Virus record (IMG/VR): IMGVR_UViG_3300024353_000055
Location: 1 to 28,039 of that record
Source: a virus
Reading direction: 5' to 3' (one strand)
Length of the DNA: 28,039 nucleotides
Shown here: one piece after another, positions 14,409-22,280 of the stretch
Layout of the letters: the number at the start of each line of letters is the position of its first letter
How positions within the stretch are numbered: the stretch's first letter is position 1
Position numbers and translations under genes: made by a program
The notes under the pieces: model-generated
Databases searched by the model: none
Seen by the model: the letters and a program-made list of their open reading frames with translations, nothing else
What the model was told of the DNA's origin: nothing

Positions 14409-14762
14409 ATGTTGTTTAAACTAAAGACCGGCATGGGCAAACATCGCATCCGCCGGGATGGACGGATGGCTGTGCTTAAACCCGGGGATGAGATAGACTG
14501 CGAAAAGCACGAACTGGGCGGAGCCATATACAAGTTCGAGCAGTTGGAGCCCGATCCGTCCCCTCCGGAGCCGAGTATGGGTCTGAGGGCGGTGCATCGT
14601 GGCTTTGGTAAGTGGGATGTGATAAACGAAGCATCGGGAGTGAAGATTAACGACAAACCACTGACCAAAGGGGAAGCACGGGAGATGGCGTTGTCTCTGC
14701 CACCAGATGAAGAAAAAGATCAAACGACAGAGAAAGACAACGCTACGCCAGAGGATGAATGA
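14409..14762 (+). CDS. Hypothetical head-region protein (117 aa)
   Basis: The start ATG has AAGGAGA upstream. The first half (MLFKLKTGMGKHRIRRDGRM, LKPGDEIDCEKHELGGAIYKFEQL) reads like a small beta-barrel, often seen in short phage proteins after the capsid gene. The middle has a G-F-G-K-W-D-V-I-N segment. The tail is acidic and disordered (PPDEEKDQTTEKDNATPEDE). No firm family is recognised. The next gene starts directly after its stop (TGAATG), so the two are coupled. Confidence 0.5.
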   Translation: MLFKLKTGMGKHRIRRDGRMAVLKPGDEIDCEKHELGGAIYKFEQLEPDPSPPEPSMGLRAVHRGFGKWDVINEASGVKINDKPLTKGEAREMALSLPPDEEKDQTTEKDNATPEDE

Positions 14763-15407
14763 ATGCGACGACAGGAGGGTTTATGGCGAGTCCCAGCCCT
14801 GTGGCCTAAAGGTGAGTGTTTCATCCTCGGTGGAGGGTTGAGTCTCCGTGACGTGAATCTTGGTCTGCTGAAGGGTCGCCGGGTCATCGCCGTCAACAAT
14901 GCCTACAAGCTGGGAGACTGGATTGATGTGATGTTCTTCGGCGACTGCCGGTGGCTGAATCAATACGGAGCTGGACTCTTAGACTTTGCCGGCCTCAAGG
15001 TGACAACTTGCGAGAAGCATCTGGACAAACCCGGGATTAAGGTGGTGAAAAGGCGGAATACGCCACATGGAATATCCAGAGATCCGGGGATTCTCTCTTG
15101 GAATCTAAGCTCTGGGGCTTGTGCTATCAACCTGGCTTATCACTTTGGCGTTAAGCGGATCATATTATTAGGATTTGATATGAAGAAGAACGGCGACAAA
15201 CACAACTGGCACGATGATTATGAACCTCATCATTCGAAGTTTAATCCTTACGGGCGATTCATGCGACCGTTCCCGCATATAGCGGAGGATCTCAAGAGAC
15301 TGAATGTGGAATGTGTCAATGCGGCGCCCAGGAGTGCCTTGGATGTGTTTCCGAGGGTTAAATTGGAAGATGTACTAAAGGTCGAAAGGATGGTTAAAAA
15401 TGAGTGA
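14763..15407 (+). CDS. DUF115 / sialyltransferase-like Rossmann protein
   Basis: A 214-aa protein, first gene of the glycan cassette. A glycine-rich start FILGGGLSLRDVNLGLLKGRRVIAVNNAY (near 21-48) is followed by IDVMFFGDCRWL. The segment SSGACAINLAYHFGVKRIILLGFDM (near 118-140) is the pattern shared by DUF115-like proteins and some sialyl/glycosyltransferases. An H-rich stretch (KHNWHDDYEPHHSKFNPYG) may bind metal or substrate. Phage relatives are usually called hypothetical or DUF115, and a glycosyl-transfer role is inferred. It overlaps the next gene by 8 bases. Confidence 0.55.
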   Translation: MRRQEGLWRVPALWPKGECFILGGGLSLRDVNLGLLKGRRVIAVNNAYKLGDWIDVMFFGDCRWLNQYGAGLLDFAGLKVTTCEKHLDKPGIKVVKRRNTPHGISRDPGILSWNLSSGACAINLAYHFGVKRIILLGFDMKKNGDKHNWHDDYEPHHSKFNPYGRFMRPFPHIAEDLKRLNVECVNAAPRSALDVFPRVKLEDVLKVERMVKNE

Positions 15408-16014
15408 AAAAAAACCGCACTCCTTCCCCACGGGAGCTGCAAAACCCAAATCCACACCTGCACTGCCAATTGGAAAAAAAGGCATCAAGATAGTTACACC
15501 TGGCAATGGCGAGGGACCGTTTACAGGTTTTGGCACTAAGGTTATTGATCTGGAAACTGGCAATGAGATCAAAAATGTCCGGGAGATTCATGTTCACATA
15601 GTACCAGATGATGTTGTGTCTGCCGAATTGGTTATGCTTCCGTCGGAAATAACCATCAAGGGCGCGAAGGCTCAAGTATTGGCTGAAGACACAGTAAATC
15701 GATCTACTATGATTAATTTTCTTAAGAACAATATTTACCGATTTATAAAAATTAAGACGGAAAAATCAGATGGTGGTTATTCGGAACGGCGGGTCATGCT
15801 TGACTTGCCTAGTTTTCTGAAAGAGTTCGATCTGATTTTTCCAGCACAAATTAAAGACATCAGTAGCTTGGGAGATCCGTGGCGACGCTTTGCGCGAACA
15901 CAAGAATCGAAAAACGATGAGCCAAAGCTTCCCAGCACTAAAGATTGCATTAAAGTCATAACTGCTGGCTCTACCCCAAATTTTGAAGCCGCCAGAAAGG
16001 CGGATAAATCGTGA
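15400..16014 (+). CDS. Hypothetical protein with a small beta domain (204 aa)
   Basis: No family recognised. A K/P-rich, probably disordered start (MSEKKPHSFPTGAAKPK) leads to a beta-rich segment, FTGFGTKVIDLETGNEIKNVREIHVHIVPDD (about 40-72), then VSAELVMLPSEITIKGAKAQVL. The remainder is mixed and charged. The start codon sits inside the end of the previous gene, and the stop overlaps the next GTG (GTGA), so it is co-translated with the glycan enzymes. The 18 bases around its start equal those of the capsid gene. It may be a small virion protein carried in the cassette. Confidence 0.5.
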   Translation: MSEKKPHSFPTGAAKPKSTPALPIGKKGIKIVTPGNGEGPFTGFGTKVIDLETGNEIKNVREIHVHIVPDDVVSAELVMLPSEITIKGAKAQVLAEDTVNRSTMINFLKNNIYRFIKIKTEKSDGGYSERRVMLDLPSFLKEFDLIFPAQIKDISSLGDPWRRFARTQESKNDEPKLPSTKDCIKVITAGSTPNFEAARKADKS

Positions 16015-16748
16015 TAACTGTTGCTTGTGTCTACAAAACTGGAGGGGACTATGACGAGACTTACGTCGAACGGTTGGCCGCCAGTGTCCATCGGATGCTC
16101 AGCTTGCCACACCGATTCGTCTGCCTGACTGACGTTCCGAAACGGCATCTAAACCACTATCCTATTGACCAAGTGATTCCCCTGGAGCGAGGCTGGCCAA
16201 GTTGGTGGGCAAAGATGGAGCTTTTCGGTCTGCCTGGACCCGTGCTTTATTTTGACCTTGATACGGTTCTGACGGGTTCAATTGACGAACTTGCCACATG
16301 GATTGTGCAATCGAAGAACTCTTTATTGATGCTACGTGGTTTCTATAAGAGCGATAAGTGCTCCGGAATCCTCGGATGGAACGGCGACTTAAAGTGGATA
16401 CTGGATGCATTTATTGAGCATTATGCGAATCAGGCTACTTGGCGCAAGTGCCCGAACGCAACCTATATGCTGGTCAAAAGAAAGCAGTTTCGCGGTGACC
16501 AAGAATGGCTACAATCTTTCCTTCCCAACCATCCCCAGCTTTCCGTGATCTTGGCTCAGGATGTCATGTCAGGGATATATAGCTATAAAGTTCATGTAAG
16601 AAACAATGGATCGATTCCGCAGGATGCAAAAATAATCTGCTTTCATGGGCGTCCCCGACCGCATGAAATAAAGAATATCCCTTGGATGGAAAAGAACTGG
16701 AATAATTTGATTGAAGCCCTTGGTGAACTGGAGGAACAATCAGAATGA
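16011..16748 (+). CDS. Glycosyltransferase, GT8-like (GT-A fold)
   Basis: A 245-aa protein starting at GTG 16011 (GTGA overlap). It begins ITVACVYKTGGDYDETYVERLAASV and has the nucleotide-sugar metal motif in VLYFDLDTVLTGSIDEL, where D-L-D is the D-x-D of GT-A enzymes (near residues 83-85). Late segments IPQDAKIICFHGRPRPHEI and W-x-x-x-W fit the acceptor end of this group. It would transfer a sugar from a nucleotide sugar to an unknown acceptor. It is coupled to the epimerase by an ATGA overlap. Confidence 0.7.
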   Translation: MITVACVYKTGGDYDETYVERLAASVHRMLSLPHRFVCLTDVPKRHLNHYPIDQVIPLERGWPSWWAKMELFGLPGPVLYFDLDTVLTGSIDELATWIVQSKNSLLMLRGFYKSDKCSGILGWNGDLKWILDAFIEHYANQATWRKCPNATYMLVKRKQFRGDQEWLQSFLPNHPQLSVILAQDVMSGIYSYKVHVRNNGSIPQDAKIICFHGRPRPHEIKNIPWMEKNWNNLIEALGELEEQSE

Positions 16749-17665
16749 AGATACTGATAACTGGGGCAACCGGATTCATAGGCACATATCTGTCGAAAGA
16801 ATTGCGAATTGCCGGGCATGATGTAATGGGGGTGGATCAGGAAGATGGAGACTTGACCAGGTTTGGTATCGCTGATTGGCTTGTCAAGAGTCATAGGCCT
16901 GATGTGCTTGTTCACTTGGCCGCTAAAGTCGGACGATTATTTGGGGAGGAGGATCCCCGGATGACCGTCGATACCAACGTGGTCGCTACTATACATGTCG
17001 CTCAGGCTTGTGCCAAGTACGGAGTCCGACTCGTGTATGGGTCGACGAGTGAGGCTTTTGGGGACAACGGAGAACGAAGTGTCGACGAAAGGGAACATGG
17101 AGTTCTTCCTCACAATCTTTATGGTTTGTCAAAACGATGGGGGGAAGAAGCTGCACGATTGTATGTTGGGAAGAACCTGCAGATCCTCCGGTTCTCCATG
17201 CCCTACGGTCCGGGACTTCCCGCCGGTCAGGGGAGAGCGGCAGTGCTCACGTTCCTCTGGCAAGCCCAACGGGGGATGCCATTGGTTGTGCACAGGGGAG
17301 GATGCCGTTGCCTCTGTTGGATCGGTGACCTGACATCGGGGGTACGAATGATCGTTGAGGATGGCGGTTATGGAGTTTGGACTGTGGGTAGAGATGACAA
17401 CGAAGTGACAATGCTTGAGGTGGCTAGGATGGCTTGTTCAATAGCGAAAGCTCCTCGAAGATTGATTCATGAAATCGATCCTCCTCAGAATCAGACCGTC
17501 GTTAAACGATTGGTTATTAGAAGATTAAAAGATCTTGGATGGAATCCCCAGGTGGGTTTGATCGAGGGGATGTCAAAAACATACGAGATGGTAAAAGTGT
17601 ATGACAAAGAAGGAATGCCCCCCGAGGCATGGCGAGGGCTCGTAGAAAATGGGGTGATTTCGTGA
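16745..17665 (+). CDS. NAD-dependent sugar epimerase/dehydratase (extended SDR)
   Basis: A 306-aa protein. The nucleotide-binding loop GATGFIG lies at residues 7-13 after KILIT. Then come VLVHLAAKVG, the serine-containing YGSTSEAFG, the catalytic pair Y-x-x-x-K in YGLSK near residue 124, and RFSMPYGPG. This is the standard order of extended short-chain dehydrogenases that epimerise or dehydrate nucleotide sugars such as UDP-glucose or GDP-mannose. Length is normal (about 300). ATGA at the start and GTGA at the end couple it to the glycosyltransferases on both sides, and it probably makes their donor sugar. The exact substrate is not predictable. Confidence 0.8.
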   Translation: MKILITGATGFIGTYLSKELRIAGHDVMGVDQEDGDLTRFGIADWLVKSHRPDVLVHLAAKVGRLFGEEDPRMTVDTNVVATIHVAQACAKYGVRLVYGSTSEAFGDNGERSVDEREHGVLPHNLYGLSKRWGEEAARLYVGKNLQILRFSMPYGPGLPAGQGRAAVLTFLWQAQRGMPLVVHRGGCRCLCWIGDLTSGVRMIVEDGGYGVWTVGRDDNEVTMLEVARMACSIAKAPRRLIHEIDPPQNQTVVKRLVIRRLKDLGWNPQVGLIEGMSKTYEMVKVYDKEGMPPEAWRGLVENGVIS

Positions 17666-18366
17666 ATAAGTCGACCATACTCATAACGACCAGGAATCGG
17701 GCATCTCAATTGAGACTCGCCCTTGAGTCAATCCGTATGAAGAATTATCAGGATGTAGATATTTTGGTGATTGACGATGCCTCTACCGAAGAAACGGCCT
17801 CAGTGCTTCGGGGCTACGGGAGATTTGTGCGTACAGAACGAATTGAAAGACCCGGCGGCTATCGCCACAACCCTGCAGCCGTGCTGAATGTGGGGCACCT
17901 TTTGGCCAAGACTGACGTTGTTATTGAGCAATGTGGAGAGGTCTGTCATTTAACCAATTGTGTTGAGCCACTGATGAAGGTATGCCAGCCTGGACGCATG
18001 GCTGTGGCCAGAGTGTATTGTGGAACTCCAGACCAGATGCGTCGTTTGCAAATTAAGATTGATGAGGGAAGCTACAATTTTCCGGAGGATTTTGAATTAG
18101 ATGTATGCTCGAATAGGACTGGGACTTTAAAGGTGCCTTATTTGGGAGAGGATTCTATCGCTTTGTACACTGGATGGGAACGGCCAGCCCCTTTTTTGTT
18201 TTTGGGTGCAATTCATAGAAAGGATTTTGAAGCTGTGAAGGGTTATGATGAAAAATTGTCACGGGCGGCTGATGATGATTTAGCCAATCGACTTCAAAAC
18301 AAGGGAGTCCGATTTTGTTTCGTGGGTCGGGCGGTGGCATTCCATCTTCAACATGGGAAGAGTTGA
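17662..18366 (+). CDS. Glycosyltransferase family 2
   Basis: A 234-aa protein beginning at GTG 17662, which overlaps the epimerase stop. The open frame extends to 17629, but that start would overlap more and would precede the domain. The GT2 opening is STILITTRNRASQLRLALESI followed by VDILVIDDASTEETASVLRG, where D-D is the usual nucleotide site. FLFLGAIHRKDFEAVKGYDEKLSRAADDDLANRLQNKG near the end is the acceptor-side E/D-D region of family 2. It would add a sugar to a glycan, with acceptor unknown. It belongs to the coupled cassette. Confidence 0.75.
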   Translation: MNKSTILITTRNRASQLRLALESIRMKNYQDVDILVIDDASTEETASVLRGYGRFVRTERIERPGGYRHNPAAVLNVGHLLAKTDVVIEQCGEVCHLTNCVEPLMKVCQPGRMAVARVYCGTPDQMRRLQIKIDEGSYNFPEDFELDVCSNRTGTLKVPYLGEDSIALYTGWERPAPFLFLGAIHRKDFEAVKGYDEKLSRAADDDLANRLQNKGVRFCFVGRAVAFHLQHGKS

Positions 18367-18370
18367 CACG

Positions 18371-19276
18371 ATGATTTTGCAAGGCACATATGTTAAGGGA
18401 ATCGGTAGGGCAAATCAGTTTGGAGACGTGTATCGACCAGCTTTTGGTTGCCCGATGATAGCAACGTTTAATGTTCAAATGAATAATCCTATAACGAAGG
18501 CGCATCCTACCAAGACGGTTGATCTTACATGGCCTGGAGAATCACCCAAACCGGTAACTTTCTGGCTTTGCCAGATCAATGGACACTGGGCTTGGGCGAT
18601 GCGGTGGAAAGGCACACGGCTGCCTGAGACTCGAATTGAGTTTATCAGCAGACGTCTATTGCCCGAATGTCTAAAAGAAGAATTGCTCAAGATTGAGGTC
18701 TTTGAGCGGTGGCCAGAAGCAAAGATTCAGGACTGGGCAGGCAAACATTATCAGTGGCAAGGATTTCCTTGGTTGCCTCATCAGAGGGTAGACAGCCAAA
18801 GCGTCTGGGAGACCATCAAGCCATACGTCGACTGGTCGGGAGCCAGTGTTCTTGATGTAGGAAGCCATTACGGCTATTACAGTTTCCGGGCATCCAAGCT
18901 GGGGGCTTCTGTAACGGCAGTTGAACCGGACGATGAAGTGCGGGCCAAGGGGGAACTCATCGCTCGACATATTGAGATGCAGGATGTCCAATTTGAAAAG
19001 TCCATACACCCTTGCTCGCAGATCTCAGACATCATCCTCTATTTGAGCGTGCAACATCAATGGGATCCTATGTATGAGAATTTGACCGAGAAGGTCGCTG
19101 AACTGGCGAAATATACTAAATGCACCCTGTTCATAGAGATTATTTTGCCTCCAATGTTTGGTAAGGCATATAGCCCCGAGGATGTAGATGGAATGGTGGG
19201 CGGTCAAATACTCACAACATATAGGCATCGGCTACGGGGAAATCGGCGAATCTACAAGGTGGAGGGAATGGCGTGA
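18371..19276 (+). CDS. SAM-dependent methyltransferase (FkbM-like or class I)
   Basis: A protein of about 301 aa. ATG 18371 has GGAAGAG 8 bases upstream and is preferred over 18353. The N-terminal ~150 residues are not recognised. The second half has the SAM loop SVLDVGSHYGYYSFRASKLGASVTAVEPDDEVRA (motifs I and II), followed by weaker methyltransferase sequence with VEGMA at the end. In glycan loci such enzymes often methylate sugars. It lies between a glycosyltransferase and a sulfotransferase, which fits. Substrate unknown. Confidence 0.65.
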   Translation: MILQGTYVKGIGRANQFGDVYRPAFGCPMIATFNVQMNNPITKAHPTKTVDLTWPGESPKPVTFWLCQINGHWAWAMRWKGTRLPETRIEFISRRLLPECLKEELLKIEVFERWPEAKIQDWAGKHYQWQGFPWLPHQRVDSQSVWETIKPYVDWSGASVLDVGSHYGYYSFRASKLGASVTAVEPDDEVRAKGELIARHIEMQDVQFEKSIHPCSQISDIILYLSVQHQWDPMYENLTEKVAELAKYTKCTLFIEIILPPMFGKAYSPEDVDGMVGGQILTTYRHRLRGNRRIYKVEGMA

Positions 19277-19965
19277 TGGATGATCTGATTCTCATAACGG
19301 GAGCGGCAAGGTCTGGCATCTCACTAATCGCAGGCATCGTTCAATTGTGTGGTGCTTGGGGAGGACAGACTGTGCGATCCACGAGAGTTGACAAACACGG
19401 CTCTCTTGAGAACATGGAGATTCGGGATTCCGTTGTCAAGCCGTTCCTTCGGGGAATCAAAGCGGATCCCTCTGGACAGTGTCCGTTGCCCGATCTCAAA
19501 ACGTGCCGTGATCTTACCGACAAAGTCGCACCTTGGTGGCGGCAGCGAGTTAAGAAAATAATCGGTGACCAGGGCTACGGTGGTGGACCACTCTTTTTTG
19601 CGAGTCCGCTAAGTTGTTTGATCTGGCCGATCTGGGCCGCTGCCTTTCCGCAAGCCAAATGGATTATCGTGAGACGTAGTGACGAGGACATTGTCAATGC
19701 CTGCATAAAGACCGGTTTTATGCTTAAGTATAAACGAAAAGACGATTGGCAGAGTTGGCTTGATGTCCACAAGCGGCGTTTCGCCGAGATGATTAGTGAA
19801 CACTTAAACGTATGGCAGGTTTGGCCACAGAGAATGATTCAAGGAAAACTACCTCAGCTTCGGGAGATGATTGAGAGCCTGAACCTGCAGTGGGATCCTG
19901 TGGCTATCCGAGATTACATAACACCGATCCTGTGGAAAAAGGGAGTATTTGAAATAAGTAAGTAG
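19276..19965 (+). CDS. Sulfotransferase-like protein
   Basis: A 229-aa protein. The start ATG 19276 overlaps the previous stop (TGATG) and has GGAGGG upstream; GTG 19273 is possible. The N-terminal LILITGAARSGISLIAGIV fits the 5'-phosphosulfate-binding loop of PAPS sulfotransferases. AAFPQAKWIIVRRSDEDIVNACIKTGFM (near 125-150) matches the 3'-phosphate-binding region, where R and S contact PAPS. The end LREMIESLNLQWDPVAIRDYI is also typical. It would sulfate a hydroxyl on a glycan or similar acceptor. Sulfotransferases are uncommon in phages. Last gene of the cassette. Confidence 0.65.
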   Translation: MDDLILITGAARSGISLIAGIVQLCGAWGGQTVRSTRVDKHGSLENMEIRDSVVKPFLRGIKADPSGQCPLPDLKTCRDLTDKVAPWWRQRVKKIIGDQGYGGGPLFFASPLSCLIWPIWAAAFPQAKWIIVRRSDEDIVNACIKTGFMLKYKRKDDWQSWLDVHKRRFAEMISEHLNVWQVWPQRMIQGKLPQLREMIESLNLQWDPVAIRDYITPILWKKGVFEISK

Positions 19966-19982
19966 CGCTCAAGGAGGTACTG

Positions 19983-20345
19983 ATGGCCAGAGTAACAGAA
20001 GCCGAAGTGAAAAAGATCATTAACACAACGCTCACCGATGAGGAAGTGACACCCTTCTTAACCTCGGCGAATGTTCTCATCACGGATGTCCTTACAGATG
20101 AGGGATATGGTGACGCAATACTGAAAGAGATCGAGCGGTGGCTGGCTGCTCATTTTGTTGCCATCCAAGACCCTCAAGTGACGAAGGAGAAGATCGGAGA
20201 CGTGGATGCAGCGTACCAGGGGAAAACAGGTCTTGGGCTGAACCATACCTCTTATGGGCAGCAGGTGATGATTCTGGATCATCACGGAAAACTGGCCGAG
20301 ATTGCCCAGAGCAAGGGACCAGCGGAGGTTAAGGTAATAACATGA
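19983..20345 (+). CDS. Head-tail adaptor (gp6-like / DUF4054-type)
   Basis: A 120-aa protein with an AAGGAGG site before ATG 19983. The helical start (VTEAEVKKIINTTLTDEEVTPFLTSAN), WLAAHFVAI and the conserved VTKEKIGDVDAAYQGKTGLGLNHTSYGQQVMILD fit the head-tail connector family that forms a ring below the portal. The TGA at 20343-20345 overlaps the next start (ATGA). This gene marks the return to the standard morphogenesis order after the glycan cassette. Confidence 0.75.
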   Translation: MARVTEAEVKKIINTTLTDEEVTPFLTSANVLITDVLTDEGYGDAILKEIERWLAAHFVAIQDPQVTKEKIGDVDAAYQGKTGLGLNHTSYGQQVMILDHHGKLAEIAQSKGPAEVKVIT

Positions 20346-20707
20346 GCCCGAGTCGATCAACCTTGTTGACGGACAAGCTAAAGCAAGTCGCCGTGTATTG
20401 GGGTAATCCCCAAAATGATGGCGCTGGGGGAAGAACGTTTGACGATCCGGTCGAGTTGAGTGTCCGGTGGGAGCAACGGCAGGAGCTATTCATCGATGCT
20501 AACGGCCAAGAGAGTACTTCAAAGGCTGTGGTGTATCTGGACCAAGACATTGACATCGGAGGATATCTCTATTTGGGAGATTTAGACGATCTGTCGTCAG
20601 CCGAGGAGGGTGATCCTCTTACCGTGAGCGGAGCTTATGAGATTCGGGGATCCAAGAAACTGCCCGACATCAAAGCCGATCGATTCTTAAGAAAGGTATG
20701 GTTATAA
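20342..20707 (+). CDS. Head-tail joining / head closure protein
   Basis: A 121-aa protein starting in an ATGA overlap. Beta-rich segments VELSVRWEQRQELFIDANGQESTSKAVVYLDQDIDIGGYLYLGDL are the hallmark of small head closure proteins (SPP1 gp16 / lambda FII-like position). The end LRKVWL overlaps the next gene by TAATG. It would form the stopper ring between adaptor and tail. The assignment rests on both sequence pattern and gene order. Confidence 0.7.
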   Translation: MSPSRSTLLTDKLKQVAVYWGNPQNDGAGGRTFDDPVELSVRWEQRQELFIDANGQESTSKAVVYLDQDIDIGGYLYLGDLDDLSSAEEGDPLTVSGAYEIRGSKKLPDIKADRFLRKVWL

Positions 20708-21123
20708 TGGCTACCATAGCAAGGCCACTTGTTATAACGGGAACAGACACAGTGCTTCGGAACTTGAACCGGGAAATCATGGGCATCCGAAACCGGTCGA
20801 AGGCTGGCTTGCGGGAGGCGATACTGGTAGTTCGGAAACGGTCGCAAGAATTAACACCTGTCGGTGAGACAGGCAACCTAAGAGCATGGGTGCATACTGA
20901 AGTTTACGATACGCCAAAGGGACCGGGTGCGGTGATTGGATATGAAGCTAATTATGCGGTTTACGTCCATGAGATTCCGCCACCACCAGCTCGTAGCCCC
21001 GGTGGAAGGAGTGCAACGCACAAGGTCGGTCAATGGAAATACTTAGAGACAGCATTGAAAGAAAAGCAACACGAAATACTTGAGATCATAAGAAAGCGTG
21101 CCCGCCCAGGGATAGGGAGATAA
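20707..21123 (+). CDS. HK97 gp10-like tail completion protein
   Basis: A protein of about 138 aa. ATG 20707 overlaps the preceding stop (TAATG). ATG 20698 is an alternative. The pattern is that of the HK97 gp10 family: VLRNLNREIMGIRNRSKAGLREAILVVRKRSQELTPVGETGNLRAWVHTEV, then YAVYVHEIPPPPARSPGGR, then WKYLETALKEKQHEILEIIRKRA. Members join the tail to the head or help complete the neck. The next gene (tail terminator) begins five bases after its stop. Confidence 0.75.
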   Translation: MATIARPLVITGTDTVLRNLNREIMGIRNRSKAGLREAILVVRKRSQELTPVGETGNLRAWVHTEVYDTPKGPGAVIGYEANYAVYVHEIPPPPARSPGGRSATHKVGQWKYLETALKEKQHEILEIIRKRARPGIGR

Positions 21124-21127
21124 TTTG

Positions 21128-21523
21128 ATGAACGCACCAAGCGAGGATGTAAAAGATATTCTTGAGGCAACTTCGTCTTTGGGACTAACGTTCGCAACGG
21201 ATCTATTTGTCAGCGAGATGCCCACGGAACCTGATCAATGCGTCTGTATTTACGATACCGGAGGATACGATCCTGAAGCTGACTATACCTATGAGAAGCC
21301 GACGATACAGATTCGTGTCCGAGGAGCGAAGGGCGACTATCTTGTCGCCCATGAACTCGCCCAGAGCATTCGGGACACGCTAAACGGAGAGCATGATTAT
21401 ACGATCAACGGTGCCAGATACATCGGAATCTGGACCGTTGGGGATATTTTGTTTGTTGGGTATGATAATAACCACCGTCCGTTGCTAACGGTCAATTTCC
21501 GTCTGCATCGGACAAACGCTTAA
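21128..21523 (+). CDS. Tail terminator / minor capsid-like protein
   Basis: A protein of about 131 aa from ATG 21128. TTG 21125 is an alternative start. It begins MNAPSEDVKDILEATSSLGLTFATDLFVSEMPTEPDQCVCIYDTGG and continues with PTIQIRVRGAKGDYLVAHELAQSIRDTL and RPLLTVNFRLHRTNA. This matches the PF12691-type 'minor capsid protein from bacteriophage', which occupies the tail terminator position. It would cap the tail tube at its head-proximal end. It is the last morphogenesis gene before islet 2. Confidence 0.7.
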   Translation: MNAPSEDVKDILEATSSLGLTFATDLFVSEMPTEPDQCVCIYDTGGYDPEADYTYEKPTIQIRVRGAKGDYLVAHELAQSIRDTLNGEHDYTINGARYIGIWTVGDILFVGYDNNHRPLLTVNFRLHRTNA

Positions 21524-21540
21524 GCAAAAGAAAAAACAAA

Positions 21541-21795
21541 ATGATTGACAAGCGCAACCAGCCATACGTAGATTATCTTGGGAAGCTTGAAAAAGAAAAG
21601 TTTACTGGGAAGGTTGTTTTGGAACTAAATTTTTTCAACGGCATAATAGCAAATATGAACCGTGAGATTAAGCCGTTGCCAGGAATTACAGAGAGAGAAA
21701 GCCTGAAATTAAATCATAACCCTAAAACGGGGAGGATGAAATGGAAGCAAAGGGAAAAGATGAAATGTCAGAAAGAAACAAGAATATGTCACTAA
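21541..21795 (+). CDS. YezD/DUF2292-like protein, first gene of islet 2, with a read-through tail (84 aa)
   Basis: MIDKRNQPYVDYLGKLEKEKFTGKVVLELNFFNGIIANMNRE aligns with the first gene of islet 1 (10006). After PGITERESLKLN the frame runs through the start region of the next gene and ends in NPKTGRMKW...RICH. The duplicated copy of this stretch at 22195 has one extra G, which brings a TAA in frame after LKLKS. The long tail here is therefore probably a frameshift extension caused by a one-base deletion. The function of the family is unknown. A promoter-like TTGACA lies in its first codons. Confidence 0.55.
   Translation: MIDKRNQPYVDYLGKLEKEKFTGKVVLELNFFNGIIANMNREIKPLPGITERESLKLNHNPKTGRMKWKQREKMKCQKETRICH
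21545..21574 (+). promoter_or_regulatory. Weak sigma70-type promoter candidate, islet 2
   Basis: TTGACA (21545-21550), an 18-base spacer and TAGATT (21569-21574, 4 of 6 bases of the -10 consensus). It sits in the same place relative to the start of its gene as the islet 1 promoter at 10010, with the same spacer length. Confidence 0.35.
21677..21761 (+). repeat. Direct repeat, copy 1 (about 85 bases, gene-end plus gene-start)
   Basis: Matches 22195-22280 with three substitutions and one single-base indel. It holds the 3' end of the 21541 gene, the GGGGAGG ribosome site and the first seven codons (MEAKGKD) of the gene at 21741. Confidence 0.9.
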
Positions 21796-22169
21796 AGCCG
21801 AATCAAGGGGTGCTTGTTGTTCAGAGAGTCAACCGCACGATTAGATGCTATTCGGGTGAATTTGTAGAATTCGGTGATCATAAGGGTGTGGATCGACATG
21901 GCACCCGGATTTATATGTTAATGATAAAAGATAAAAAGGGTAACATTAACGAAGAGTGGCCTGGCAACTGTTATGAGGAAAATAAAGATGTGTTTTTAGA
22001 TCTTGAGCACATTAGGAATCAAATTCGGGAACTCGATTTTAAGATAAGTAAGTTAAGTGAACAAATTGAACCCAGATTGGAGGAACTTGAGCGTCTTGAA
22101 GGTCGATTTCCCGATAGGGATAAACGGGAGGGGTTAGGCGATAAATATGTGGATGACAGGTTAGCATAA
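21741..22169 (+). CDS. Hypothetical protein with a C-terminal coiled coil (142 aa), islet 2
   Basis: The ATG has GGGGAGG 6 bases upstream, and the gene starts inside the previous one. A basic start (MEAKGKDEMSERNKNMSLKPNQG) is followed by a small beta-rich part, VLVVQRVNRTIRCYSGEFVEFGD, HGTRIYMLMIKDKKGN. A helical segment at about 93-125 (HIRNQIRELDFKISKLSEQIEPRLEELERLE) has heptad spacing. No family is recognised. It shares its first seven residues and leader with the next gene because of the direct repeat. Confidence 0.5.
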   Translation: MEAKGKDEMSERNKNMSLKPNQGVLVVQRVNRTIRCYSGEFVEFGDHKGVDRHGTRIYMLMIKDKKGNINEEWPGNCYEENKDVFLDLEHIRNQIRELDFKISKLSEQIEPRLEELERLEGRFPDRDKREGLGDKYVDDRLA

Positions 22170-22194
22170 GAATGAACAGGTAATTTAAATCTAA

Positions 22195-22280
22195 TGCCAG
22201 GAATTACGGAGAGAGAAAGCCTGAAATTAAAGTCATAACCCTAAAGCAGGGAGGATGAAATGGAAGCAAAGGGAAAAGAT
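22195..22280 (+). repeat. Direct repeat, copy 2 (about 86 bases)
   Basis: Second copy of 21677-21761. Here the old gene end reads LKLKS then TAA. It is followed by a CAGGGAGG ribosome site and the MEAKGKD start of the gene at 22260. It is the fossil of a duplication, or of recombination at gene starts. Confidence 0.9.
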
